Source: Algibacter_G agarivorans (GTDB taxonomy: Bacteria; Bacteroidota; Bacteroidia; Flavobacteriales; Flavobacteriaceae). Taken from it: 64,000 nt of DNA. This document shows positions 7,887 through 16,837 of this stretch, in pieces. Each line of letters begins with the position of its first letter. Position 1 is the stretch's first letter. The stretch spans positions 117,049 to 181,048 of the forward strand of contig NZ_BAABJJ010000039.1 of assembly GCF_039543245.1 (NCBI RefSeq). The letters run 5' to 3'. Both the position numbers and the translations under genes were made by a program. The notes under the pieces were generated by a model, which saw only the letters and a list, made by a program, of their open reading frames with translations, ran no database searches and had not been told where the DNA came from.

Positions 7887-8954
7887 ATGTCAAGAAAAAG
7901 AGTATACCGGTCAAAAAAGAAACTAGGACAAGTTCCTGGAAGTGTTATTTATACGGGAGAGCGCTCAAAAGAAAAGCTTTTTATTGATGCTTTTGATTAT
8001 ACCAAAGAGTTTTGCAATGAAAAAGAGCTACAATCTGTTCAAGAAAGCTTTGAATACAAAGATACCGATTCTGTAACGTGGATAAATCTAAATGGTTTAA
8101 ACCACGTAACTCAAATTGAAACATTAGGTGAGCATTATAAATTTCACCCCTTGGTTTTAGAAGATATTGTAAACATTGCACAACGTCCTAAAATTGACGA
8201 ATATGACGACTACATATTTATCGTTTTGAAAATGCTATATTATGATGACAATAATACTATAGTTTCAGAGCAAGTAAGTTTCATTTTAGGAAAAAACTAT
8301 GTGCTATCGTTCCAAGAATCCGAAGGCGATGTTTTTAATGAAGTGAGAGACCGTTTAAGGCAAGCCAAAGGCAGAGTACGCACCATGAAGTCAGACTATT
8401 TGCTTTATACACTAATCGATGCCATTGTAGACCATTATTTTAGTGTTATAGAAGTTTTAGGCGATAAAATTGAAGATTTTGAAACTGCTATTTTTTCAGG
8501 AAATACAGATGGCGATATTAGCCAAAAAATTCAGAACTTAAAACGTGAGATTTTAAGAGTGCGTCGTGCAATATTCCCACTTCGCGAAGTTATAAATCGC
8601 ATCGAAAAAAACGAAAGCCCACTTATTCAAAAAAGAACAATCACTTATTTCAGAGATATTTACGACCATCTTATCCAAGTCTCAGAAAACATCGATATTT
8701 ATCGTGAAATGATTTGGAGTTTAATGGATATGTACATGACAACTATTAGCAACAAGATGAACGAAGTCATGAAAGTATTAACAATAATGGCTTCCATATT
8801 TATCCCATTAACATTTATTGCTGGCATTTACGGTATGAATTTCGAGTACATCCCTGAGCTTCAATATAAATACGCTTACTTTATCCTTTGGGGCGTCATG
8901 ATTGTTCTGTTTGTTGGCATGATTATTTATTTTAAGCGTAAAAAGTGGCTTTAG
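7887..8954 (+). CDS. corA: CorA-family magnesium/cobalt transporter
   Basis: A 355-residue Mg2+ channel. The N-terminal two thirds form the cytoplasmic funnel with a long coiled stalk. The C-terminus has two transmembrane helices, the first ending in the diagnostic YGMN signature (about residues 321-324) and the second followed by a basic tail KRKKW. The periplasmic loop after GMN is FEYIPEL, close to the usual MPEL. The length fits the family. A clear hairpin terminator follows, so it probably ends the transcription unit beginning at the MscS gene. Confidence 0.95.
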   Translation: MSRKRVYRSKKKLGQVPGSVIYTGERSKEKLFIDAFDYTKEFCNEKELQSVQESFEYKDTDSVTWINLNGLNHVTQIETLGEHYKFHPLVLEDIVNIAQRPKIDEYDDYIFIVLKMLYYDDNNTIVSEQVSFILGKNYVLSFQESEGDVFNEVRDRLRQAKGRVRTMKSDYLLYTLIDAIVDHYFSVIEVLGDKIEDFETAIFSGNTDGDISQKIQNLKREILRVRRAIFPLREVINRIEKNESPLIQKRTITYFRDIYDHLIQVSENIDIYREMIWSLMDMYMTTISNKMNEVMKVLTIMASIFIPLTFIAGIYGMNFEYIPELQYKYAYFILWGVMIVLFVGMIIYFKRKKWL

Positions 8955-8990
8955 ATCGTTCTTTTATCTCTTAACGTTAAAGAAAAACTA

Positions 8991-9019
8991 AAACCAGCAA
9001 TATCGCTGGTTTCTTTTTT
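8991..9019 (+). terminator. Rho-independent terminator after corA
   Basis: Perfect 8-base inverted repeat aaaccagc (8991-8998) and gctggttt (9005-9012) with a 6-base loop, followed by a T run. Confidence 0.85.
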
Positions 9020-9045
9020 ATATTTGATTTAGCTAAAACAAAACC

Positions 9046-11571
9046 ATGCAGAAACGCTTATTTCACCTACTTATAGGGCTTTTAACAGTATTTAATTCAC
9101 ATGCCCAAAAACCCAAAACACCTTCATCATCAGAGATATACGAGTCTATTCAAAAACTAAACTTTTTAGGTTCAGTTTTATATGTAGCGGCACACCCAGA
9201 TGATGAAAACACACGATTAATTTCATACATGTCCAATCATGTAAAAGCAAGAACTTCATACTTATCCTTAACTCGAGGTGATGGCGGACAAAACCTTATC
9301 GGCCCAGAAATTAGAGAATTACTCGGTGTTATAAGAACTCAAGAACTTTTAGCAGCTAGACGCATTGATGGTGGTGAACAACTATTTACTAGAGCCAACG
9401 ATTTTGGGTATTCAAAACATCCCGATGAAACTTTAGAAATCTGGAACAAAGACCACGTATTGAGCGATGTCGTTTTGGCTATTAGGAAGTTTAAACCAGA
9501 TGTTATCATTAACAGGTTTGACCATAGAAGAGCAGGACAGACTCACGGTCACCACACCGCATCTGCGATGTTAAGCATGAAAGCTTTTGAACTCGCTAAC
9601 AATATATCTGCATATCCTGGGCAACTAAAACAGACTGAGCTATGGCAACCAAAGCGTTTGTTTTATAACACCAGTTGGTGGCGCTATGGTAGTCAAGAAA
9701 AATTTGATGAAATTGACAAAAGCAATATGATTAGTTTTGATATTGGCACGTACTACCCCCTTAAAGGAATGAGCAACAACGAATTAGCATCATTAGCGAG
9801 TAGCCAACATTTATGTCAAGGTTTTGGGCGTTTATCGCAACGGGGTTTACAGCAAGAATATATAGAGTTTTTAAAAGGAGAACCCTTAACTGATAATAAA
9901 AATATTTTCTCTGGCATCGACACCTCTTGGAACCGTATTAAAGACGGAAAAGCTATTGGAGACATTCTATATAAGGTTGAAAAAAACTTCAACTTTCAAA
10001 ACCCTTCAGAACATGTTTCGCAATTAATTGAAGCCTATAAACTACTTCAAAATATTGAAGACTTACATTGGAAAACTCAAAAAACAAAGGCTCTGAAATC
10101 AATTATCAGAATGTGTGCTGGTTTGTATTTAGAAGCTTCAGCCGAAACCAATTGGGCCACTCAAAATGAAACTATTAATTTAGATATTGAAGTGCTTAAC
10201 AGAAGCTCACTTCCTATAACTTTAGAAAGCTTGAATAATGCGAGTGACTTAAATATTGCAAAAAACATTTCACTTGAAAACAACACGAAATATAATTTCA
10301 AAGAAGTCATCAGAATTAAGAGTGATGCACCACCTACAACACCCTATTGGCTAAGCGACAAAGGAACTTTGGGTATGTACAAAGTTGAAGATAAAAGTTT
10401 AATAGGCCTGCCTGAAACGCCTAGAACTTATAATATCGATTTTAACCTACTTATTAATAACGTGCCTATCACGTTCACAAAACCAATTATTCAACGGTTT
10501 TCAAAACCAGATAAAGGCGAATTGTACCGTCCGTTTGAAATTATACCAGAGGCTTCCGCAAAAATCACCGAAAAGGTTATTATTTTAGATAATGACAAAC
10601 AACGCGACATAACTGTTATTGTTAAAGCAGGGCGAAATGATTTAGAAGGTGATGTTGAAGTTTGCCACCCAAATGATTGGAACGTGTATCCTAAAAAACA
10701 AAAAATATTTATTAAGAATAAAGGTGAAGAACAGACGCTTGTTTTTACGGTCATTCCTCCAAAAAACCAGAGCGAAGGCTATATTAGCCCTATGGTTCAT
10801 ATCGGGGATAAAAACTACACCAAAGAACTTATAGAAATTGACTATGCGCATATCCCATTTCAAACGGTATTACTTCCTAGCGAAAGTAAAATTGTGCGTT
10901 TAGATATAAAAAAGAAAGGCGAAAACATAGGTTATATTCAAGGTGCTGGCGATGCAGTTCCTGAAAGTTTACAACAAATAGGTTATAACGTTCGTATTAT
11001 AAAACCAGATGATATTAACGCGGAAACATTAAGTAGATTTGATGCTGTGGTTATTGGTATAAGAGCTTATAATATTGTTGAAGATTTAAAGTTTAAACAA
11101 GAATTATTGTTTGATTTTGTTGCGCAAGGCGGAAATATGATTGTACAATACAATACAAATCGCAGACTAAAAGTAGATAATTTAGCGCCTTATGATTTGC
11201 AATTATCTCGAGATAGAGTTACCGATGAATCTGCTGATGTACGTTTTTTAAATCCCGGACATCCCGTTTTAAACATCCCAAATAAAATCACACAAAAAGA
11301 TTTTGAAGGCTGGACACAAGAGCGTGGCCTATATTTCCCGAATTCATGGTCTGACGAGTTCACCCCTATTCTATCCATGAACGATAAAGGCGAAATAGCA
11401 AAAGATGGCAGTTTACTCGTAGCAAAACATGGCAAAGGCTATTACATGTATACAGGACTAAGTTTTTTTAGAGAGTTTCCTGCTGGTGTTTCTGGTGCTT
11501 ATCGATTATTTGCAAATATGCTATCCCTAGGAAAACAAGATTTAAAATTAGAAGCTAAACTAAACGATTAA
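9046..11571 (+). CDS. Secreted PIG-L family deacetylase
   Basis: An 841-residue exported protein with a signal peptide (about residues 1-20, ending SHAQ). The N-terminal third is a LmbE/PIG-L zinc deacetylase: AAHPDDE (about 48-54) gives the metal-binding His and the catalytic Asp, and GQTHGHHTAS (about 164-173) gives the distal His. The C-terminal part contains beta-rich regions and a ThuA-like glutamine-amidotransferase-type segment (DAVVIGIRAYN near 665). It probably removes N-acetyl groups from an amino sugar conjugate in the periplasm. It heads an operon with a 36-residue membrane peptide, a sodium symporter and an oxidoreductase, which suggests uptake and catabolism of an amino-sugar compound. 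Confidence 0.88.
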   Translation: MQKRLFHLLIGLLTVFNSHAQKPKTPSSSEIYESIQKLNFLGSVLYVAAHPDDENTRLISYMSNHVKARTSYLSLTRGDGGQNLIGPEIRELLGVIRTQELLAARRIDGGEQLFTRANDFGYSKHPDETLEIWNKDHVLSDVVLAIRKFKPDVIINRFDHRRAGQTHGHHTASAMLSMKAFELANNISAYPGQLKQTELWQPKRLFYNTSWWRYGSQEKFDEIDKSNMISFDIGTYYPLKGMSNNELASLASSQHLCQGFGRLSQRGLQQEYIEFLKGEPLTDNKNIFSGIDTSWNRIKDGKAIGDILYKVEKNFNFQNPSEHVSQLIEAYKLLQNIEDLHWKTQKTKALKSIIRMCAGLYLEASAETNWATQNETINLDIEVLNRSSLPITLESLNNASDLNIAKNISLENNTKYNFKEVIRIKSDAPPTTPYWLSDKGTLGMYKVEDKSLIGLPETPRTYNIDFNLLINNVPITFTKPIIQRFSKPDKGELYRPFEIIPEASAKITEKVIILDNDKQRDITVIVKAGRNDLEGDVEVCHPNDWNVYPKKQKIFIKNKGEEQTLVFTVIPPKNQSEGYISPMVHIGDKNYTKELIEIDYAHIPFQTVLLPSESKIVRLDIKKKGENIGYIQGAGDAVPESLQQIGYNVRIIKPDDINAETLSRFDAVVIGIRAYNIVEDLKFKQELLFDFVAQGGNMIVQYNTNRRLKVDNLAPYDLQLSRDRVTDESADVRFLNPGHPVLNIPNKITQKDFEGWTQERGLYFPNSWSDEFTPILSMNDKGEIAKDGSLLVAKHGKGYYMYTGLSFFREFPAGVSGAYRLFANMLSLGKQDLKLEAKLND

Positions 11572-11573
11572 TC

Positions 11574-11684
11574 ATGCCTGAAAACAAACCACAAAAACAA
11601 CCTTGGCTCAAACTTTATTCTATCGTTTTAATAGCCAATGCCGTCTATTTCGTGCTCTTCTATCTTATAACAAAATCCTTTTAA
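11574..11684 (+). CDS. 36-residue single-span membrane peptide
   Basis: An open frame of 36 codons fits exactly between the deacetylase stop (two bases before) and the symporter ATG (one base after). It encodes a charged Pro/Lys/Gln-rich N-terminus (MPENKPQKQPW) and one hydrophobic span (about residues 15-33), ending TKSF. Position, spacing and amphipathic layout argue for a real gene rather than a spacer. It could be an accessory subunit of the following sodium:solute symporter. No family is recognised. Confidence 0.65.
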   Translation: MPENKPQKQPWLKLYSIVLIANAVYFVLFYLITKSF

Positions 11685-11685
11685 A

Positions 11686-13500
11686 ATGACGCAAACTTTA
11701 GATTGGATTGATTGGGTTGTTTTACTATCAACATTATTAATAATTGTAGGTTATGGCACCTGGAAAACAAAAAACAGTAGCCATAGTGTTCAAGACTATG
11801 TTCGTGGAGGAAACACCTCAAAATGGTGGACAATAGGTTTATCAGTAATGGCTACACAAGCCAGTGCTATTACATTTTTATCAACTACAGGACAAGCTTT
11901 TTCAGATGGCATGGGCTTTGTCCAATTTTATTTTGGCTTGCCCATAGCCATGGTCATTATATGCTTAGTTTTTATTCCTTTATATCATCGCCTAAAAGTC
12001 TACACAGCTTATGAATTTCTAGAAAACCGATTCGATTTAAAAACCAGAAGTTTAGCTGCTATTTTATTTTTAATTCAACGTGGACTTGCAGCTGGTATAA
12101 CCATTTTTGCGCCTGCAATAATCCTATCTGTTGTATTAGGTTGGAATATTACATACCTAAATATAGCCATTGGAGTATTAGTGATCATTTATACGGTATC
12201 GGGCGGGACTAAAGCCGTGACCGTAACCCAAAAACAACAAATGTTTGTCATTTTTGCTGGTATGCTCGCAGCACTTTTTATTATTTTAAATTTAATCCCT
12301 GATGATGTTTCATTTAAAGAAGCTATTGATATTGCTGGAGCAAGCGGCAGAATGGAAGTTCTTGATTTTTCCTTTGATTTAGAAAATAGATACACCGTTT
12401 GGTCAGGTTTAATTGGTGGTACATTTTTAATGTTGTCCTATTTCGGAACAGACCAAAGTCAGGTACAACGCTATCTTTCAGGTAAATCTATGAAAGAAAT
12501 GCAAATGGGCTTAATTTTTAATGGCTTGCTAAAAGTACCTATGCAATTCTTTATTTTATTAGTTGGCGTTATGGTTTTTGTATTTTATCAATTTAATCAA
12601 GCGCCTTTAAATTTTATAGATGCATCGACTGAAACTGTTTTAAATTCTAAATATTCTCAACAATACCAAACCCTTCAACAAAAACAAAACAACCTATTCA
12701 ATAGAAAAAAAGAATTCAGTATTCAGTATTCCAAAAACAATGATGAAACCATAAAAAACAGCTTATTTCATTTAGATAGTATTGAAAAAACATACCGTTT
12801 AGAATCAAAATATTTAATCAAAAAAGCTATTGATACGGCTTATGCTAATAAATATGACAAGCTCAATAGCGAATTATTAAGTTTAAATAAAAACACGGCC
12901 ACTTATCAAACAAAAAACACCGAATTAAACGATTTATACAAAGCATCTGCCAAGGACACAAAAACCAACGATAGGGATTATATGTTCATTACCTTTATTC
13001 TAAAATATCTCCCAAAAGGCTTAATAGGACTGCTTTTAGCGGTTATTCTTTCTGCGGCTATGTCGTCTACCGCTTCAGAGATTAATGCTTTAGCTACCAT
13101 TACTTCTATCGATTTATATGGCAGAAATGTTAAAGAAGAAAAAGATGAGACCCACATGGTTAAAATGACTAAAATTTTCACTTTAATTTGGGGTATCATT
13201 GCCATTATAATTGCATGTTTTGCCAATCTTGCCGAAAATTTAATCCAACTTGTAAACATCATTGGCTCTATTTTTTACGGCAATGTACTTGGAATTTTCC
13301 TGTTAGCATTTTTCTTTAAATACGTAAAAGCAAATGCTGTTTTTATAGCTGCTTTAATTACTCAATGCATCGTAATAATTGGTTGGTGGCTTGATTGGAT
13401 GCCTTATTTATGGCTGAATCTCTTTGGTTGTTGCCTTGTTATGATTATTGCGTTTATAATCCAACTTTTTACTATAAATAATAAAATAGCTCATGAATAA
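11686..13500 (+). CDS. Sodium:solute symporter (SSS family) with a central insertion
   Basis: A 604-residue membrane transporter of the SSS/LeuT-fold class. The family signature regions are visible: GGTKAVTVTQKQQ (about residues 173-185), YFGTDQSQVQRYL (about 256-268) and AAMSSTASEINALAT (about 460-474). Between TM helices there is a hydrophilic, Gln/Lys/Asn-rich, coiled-coil-like insert (about residues 310-428). The likely role is sodium-driven uptake of the product made by the neighbouring deacetylase, or of a sialic-acid-like or sugar substrate. This is inferred from the operon only. The next gene overlaps its 3' end by 8 bases. Confidence 0.92.
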   Translation: MTQTLDWIDWVVLLSTLLIIVGYGTWKTKNSSHSVQDYVRGGNTSKWWTIGLSVMATQASAITFLSTTGQAFSDGMGFVQFYFGLPIAMVIICLVFIPLYHRLKVYTAYEFLENRFDLKTRSLAAILFLIQRGLAAGITIFAPAIILSVVLGWNITYLNIAIGVLVIIYTVSGGTKAVTVTQKQQMFVIFAGMLAALFIILNLIPDDVSFKEAIDIAGASGRMEVLDFSFDLENRYTVWSGLIGGTFLMLSYFGTDQSQVQRYLSGKSMKEMQMGLIFNGLLKVPMQFFILLVGVMVFVFYQFNQAPLNFIDASTETVLNSKYSQQYQTLQQKQNNLFNRKKEFSIQYSKNNDETIKNSLFHLDSIEKTYRLESKYLIKKAIDTAYANKYDKLNSELLSLNKNTATYQTKNTELNDLYKASAKDTKTNDRDYMFITFILKYLPKGLIGLLLAVILSAAMSSTASEINALATITSIDLYGRNVKEEKDETHMVKMTKIFTLIWGIIAIIIACFANLAENLIQLVNIIGSIFYGNVLGIFLLAFFFKYVKANAVFIAALITQCIVIIGWWLDWMPYLWLNLFGCCLVMIIAFIIQLFTINNKIAHE

Positions 13501-14467
13501 CAAAACCATCAATTGGGGCATTATTGGTTTAGGTAATATAGCCAACAATTTTGCAATAGATTTACTTACCATAGAAGGCGCTAATCTTTATGCCGTGGCA
13601 TCGCGAAATCAAGAAAAAGCAAATGCTTTTGCATCAAAATATAATGCAAACGTAGCTTATGATAGTTATGAAGCCTTAGTCAAAGACGACAATATAGATG
13701 CTGTTTACATTGCTACACCTCACGCTCTACATAAAGAAAACACGTTATTATGTTTAGAAAACGGCATAGCTGTTTTATGTGAAAAACCCTTTGCTATGAA
13801 TGCAGAGGAAGTAGAACAAATGATAGCAAAATCCAAAGACAAAAAGGTGCTTTTAATGGAAGCACTTTGGACTTATTTTTTGCCACATTACCAATTTGTG
13901 CTCAATGAGTTAAAAAACGAAACTTATGGGAAATTAATAAAACTAGAAGCCGATTTTGGGTTTCACAGAGCCTTTGATGATTCATCAAGACTTTTCAATA
14001 AATCTTTAGGCGGCGGTAGTTTATTAGACATTGGCATCTACCCTATTTTTGGGGCGCTTTCTACTTTAGGCATTCCAAAGAATATTGAAGCTTCTGCCAC
14101 TTATTTTAAAAACGGAGTCGATTCATCTTGCGATATGGTTTTTGAATATGATAATAACACAAAAGCGTATTTAAAAAGTACACTGCTAGAAGATACACCA
14201 ACCCATGCTATATTCTATTGTGAAAAAGGAACTTTAAAAATCAATACTCAGTTTCATTGTCCATCAACAGTTACTGTCACTTCAAACGGAAAAGAAAAAC
14301 TTATAGACTTCAACTACAAAACTATTGGTTATAATTACGAGGTTATTCACTTTAATGAATTGTTACGTCAAGGAAAAACAGAGAGTAACATCATGACTTT
14401 TCAGTTTAGCCAACGGCTTATCAAAATTTTAGACGACGTTAGAAACATCATTAATCTTCATTATTAA
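13493..14467 (+). CDS. Gfo/Idh/MocA family oxidoreductase
   Basis: A 324-residue NAD(P)-dependent dehydrogenase. The N-terminal Rossmann motif is WGIIGLGNIANNFA (about residues 8-21), and the family CEKPF motif lies at about 98-102 with its catalytic Lys. The C-terminal half is the alpha/beta substrate domain, with GGGSLLDIGIYP (about 177-188). It resembles the dihydrodiol dehydrogenase/glucose-fructose oxidoreductase branch. It overlaps the symporter gene and is probably co-transcribed, suggesting oxidation of the imported sugar. The substrate is unknown. Confidence 0.92.
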   Translation: MNNKTINWGIIGLGNIANNFAIDLLTIEGANLYAVASRNQEKANAFASKYNANVAYDSYEALVKDDNIDAVYIATPHALHKENTLLCLENGIAVLCEKPFAMNAEEVEQMIAKSKDKKVLLMEALWTYFLPHYQFVLNELKNETYGKLIKLEADFGFHRAFDDSSRLFNKSLGGGSLLDIGIYPIFGALSTLGIPKNIEASATYFKNGVDSSCDMVFEYDNNTKAYLKSTLLEDTPTHAIFYCEKGTLKINTQFHCPSTVTVTSNGKEKLIDFNYKTIGYNYEVIHFNELLRQGKTESNIMTFQFSQRLIKILDDVRNIINLHY

Positions 14468-14569
14468 ACTCGAAAAAACTGATTATATTTAAGTTATGTT
14501 GAAATAAATATTTGTGGATTACCTGTCTAAAACATTACATTTACACTATAATTATATGATTGATAACCC

Positions 14570-15742
14570 ATGAACCCATCGGCAGCTGGCTGGATACACA
14601 AATTACTTAAAGAGGTTGAAACAAACAATCTCTTTTTAAAATATGATGAAGAAGTCTTTTATGAAGCCCTAAGAACTTCCGGGTTTATTTATGGCAGCAA
14701 TTTAGATGTGGCTACGCAAGTCATAAAAAAAAGAGACTTAACCGAAGGAGAGCTATGCAAAACAAACCTATGTTTGGCATTATATTACACACACTCAAAC
14801 TCGAATAGTAAAACAACGTTTATTGATAGTGTAATAAATTTTTACACCGCTATTAATGAAATTAAAACCTCTTTTTTTAAAGATTTATTAGGTGGAAAAA
14901 AATCTAGCGAGCAATTAGAAAAGATATTACATAAGCGCATTCAAATAGACGCCAATATCCTTACCAAAAATTTCAATTACTTTATTATTAATGCTTTGCT
15001 GTATGTTGACGTTTTAGCATATAAGGAGTATTTAGAGAAGCATTCTGTTAGCATTAATTATATAAAAAAACTTGAAGCTTCAATAGTTGCTATTTCTTTA
15101 GATGTACTAAATTCAAAAGAAACAAAAAACAAATATGATGATAGTTTAATCAAGTTGTTCGAGTCTTCATTAAGATATCATGATAACAACAACATAGACT
15201 ACAAAAAAGCGATTAAAAACATAAAAACAGATCTAGAGAAATACTATATTTTAGATTTGGCTTGTATGGCGACCTGGAGCGACCATATGATTGATATTGA
15301 AGAAGAGCAATTTATAGAAAAATTGGGTAACGATTTACAATTAAACAAATCCAGAATACATCAATCTATAAAAACCGTAAATCATTTTTACACTACAAAT
15401 AAAGATAATATTGCGCTTTTAAGCTCAAAAAACATCGTTCAGAGTTTTTACAACAATTCCAGTAAAATGGTAAAAAAGCTTATTACTAGAAATAGTAAGC
15501 GTTTGTACCAAGAATTAAAAGACAGCAAGGAACTTATGGTCTTGCTATCCCAATCTACAGTGCGAGACTTAAACAAAGAGGAGCAAAAAAAAGTACAAGA
15601 GCAGTTAATGGACATTTTTAAATCTATACCCAGCCTTGCTATCTTTTTACTCCCTGGCGGTGCATTATTATTGCCTTTGGTAGTCAAATTTATCCCTAAA
15701 CTATTGCCCTCTGCTTTTGATGAAAATAGAATTGACGAGTAA
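14570..15742 (+). CDS. LETM1-related protein
   Basis: A 390-residue mostly helical protein with no signal peptide. It begins MNPSAAGWIHKLLKE. The last 50 residues (SIPSLAIFLLPGG, then a hydrophobic stretch LLLPLVVKFIPKLLPSAF) resemble the LETM1 ribosome-binding-like domain. I recall a flavobacterial family called LETM1-related biofilm-associated protein with this start and end, and assign it on that basis. The middle is charged and helical with a region like TerB acidic helices (DHMIDIEEEQFIEKLG, about 240-255). It stands alone, 102 bases after the oxidoreductase and convergent with the Fic gene. Confidence 0.65.
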   Translation: MNPSAAGWIHKLLKEVETNNLFLKYDEEVFYEALRTSGFIYGSNLDVATQVIKKRDLTEGELCKTNLCLALYYTHSNSNSKTTFIDSVINFYTAINEIKTSFFKDLLGGKKSSEQLEKILHKRIQIDANILTKNFNYFIINALLYVDVLAYKEYLEKHSVSINYIKKLEASIVAISLDVLNSKETKNKYDDSLIKLFESSLRYHDNNNIDYKKAIKNIKTDLEKYYILDLACMATWSDHMIDIEEEQFIEKLGNDLQLNKSRIHQSIKTVNHFYTTNKDNIALLSSKNIVQSFYNNSSKMVKKLITRNSKRLYQELKDSKELMVLLSQSTVRDLNKEEQKKVQEQLMDIFKSIPSLAIFLLPGGALLLPLVVKFIPKLLPSAFDENRIDE

Positions 15743-15760
15743 CACCTATTGAAATATAAA

Positions 15761-16729
15761 TTAACGCTTACGTTTTCTGTTTAAAACATAATCGTTTATA
15801 GCTTTCTTGGTAGTGTACCAATTCCTTCCTTCTTTATGAGCATCAATTTTACCCTGTCTAGCAAGTAAACTGACATACTCCTGACCGTAAGCCACATCAG
15901 GTTCTTCAACAATATCAGAAATAAGTTTATAATCGTCATCACGATTAGGCAATGCACTTATATAAATATTTAAAGTGCGCTCTAATGCCTGACACATTAA
16001 AAGCATCAACTTTGAGTAATTGCCTTTATTTGCCTGATTTAAAGCATCGTAATATTTCTTTCTATCATTTTTTAAGATGATTGCCGGCGGAAAACCTTGC
16101 TTCATTAAAATTAGATTCATGGCTAAACGAACCGTTCTGCCATTACCATCAAAGAATGGATGGATATAAACGAATTTATGATGAAAAAAAGCAGCCAGTT
16201 CAATACTGTTTAACCCCAATGGGTTGGTAACAACAAAGTTTACCAAATCATCCAGTAACTGAGATACTTTGCGAGCATTAGGAGGAACAAAATTAGCTCC
16301 TAAAATCCTAACGCCTCCATTCCTTAACCTACCTGCAAAATCATCTTCAATAGAGCGTAACACCAAGCCATGAAGCGACAATATATCTTTACTATTTAGG
16401 ATATAGTTATCATGTAATAATGTATATAAATAATCAATAGCGTATTCATGGTTTTTTGCTTCAAAATGCTCACGCAATGATTTTCCTTTGATTGTAACCC
16501 CCTCCTGAAGTACCATTTGGGTTTCTCTTAAGCTTAAGGTGTTACCCTCGATACTATTAGAATTATACGTCCACTCTATAGATAGGGCTTCTTTAATTTT
16601 TTGCAAAGCAATGCTAGGTAAAGGCCTAGCTTGTTTTAAAACCTGTACTTTATCAAAAAGACGCTCAAAGGTTACGCTTAAACCTTGTCTATATGTTGTT
16701 TCTAACTCCCACACACCACAAAGATACAA
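15761..16729 (-). CDS. Fic family protein (putative AMPylase)
   Basis: A protein of about 322 residues with the Fic core motif HPFFDGNGRTVR (His at about residue 190), which transfers AMP or another nucleotide moiety to a target hydroxyl. A built-in inhibitory motif SNSIEGN (about 57-63, Ser-x-x-x-Glu) places it in the N-terminally self-inhibited class. The C-terminus has a winged-helix-like region and a very basic tail. The listed start is TTG at 16729, but a perfect TATCTTTG box covers 16719-16726, inside the listed coding region. GTG at 16714 is therefore a better start. No toxin partner gene is beside it. Confidence 0.9.
   Translation of the reverse strand: MYLCGVWELETTYRQGLSVTFERLFDKVQVLKQARPLPSIALQKIKEALSIEWTYNSNSIEGNTLSLRETQMVLQEGVTIKGKSLREHFEAKNHEYAIDYLYTLLHDNYILNSKDILSLHGLVLRSIEDDFAGRLRNGGVRILGANFVPPNARKVSQLLDDLVNFVVTNPLGLNSIELAAFFHHKFVYIHPFFDGNGRTVRLAMNLILMKQGFPPAIILKNDRKKYYDALNQANKGNYSKLMLLMCQALERTLNIYISALPNRDDDYKLISDIVEEPDVAYGQEYVSLLARQGKIDAHKEGRNWYTTKKAINDYVLNRKRKR
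16719..16726 (-). promoter_or_regulatory. -7 box (TATCTTTG) overlapping the listed Fic start
   Basis: It matches TAnnTTTG and ends four bases before the GTG at 16714, so it argues for that GTG as the start codon of a leaderless message. The -33 position reads TTT rather than TTG. Confidence 0.5.
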
Positions 16730-16837
16730 ATTATCGTTTGATATAAAAAAATCATCTATCCGATATTAAAGATATCTAACCGAAAATGAATTACTATATA
16801 TTTTTTTATTAGATTTACGAATTAACCAATTTATACT

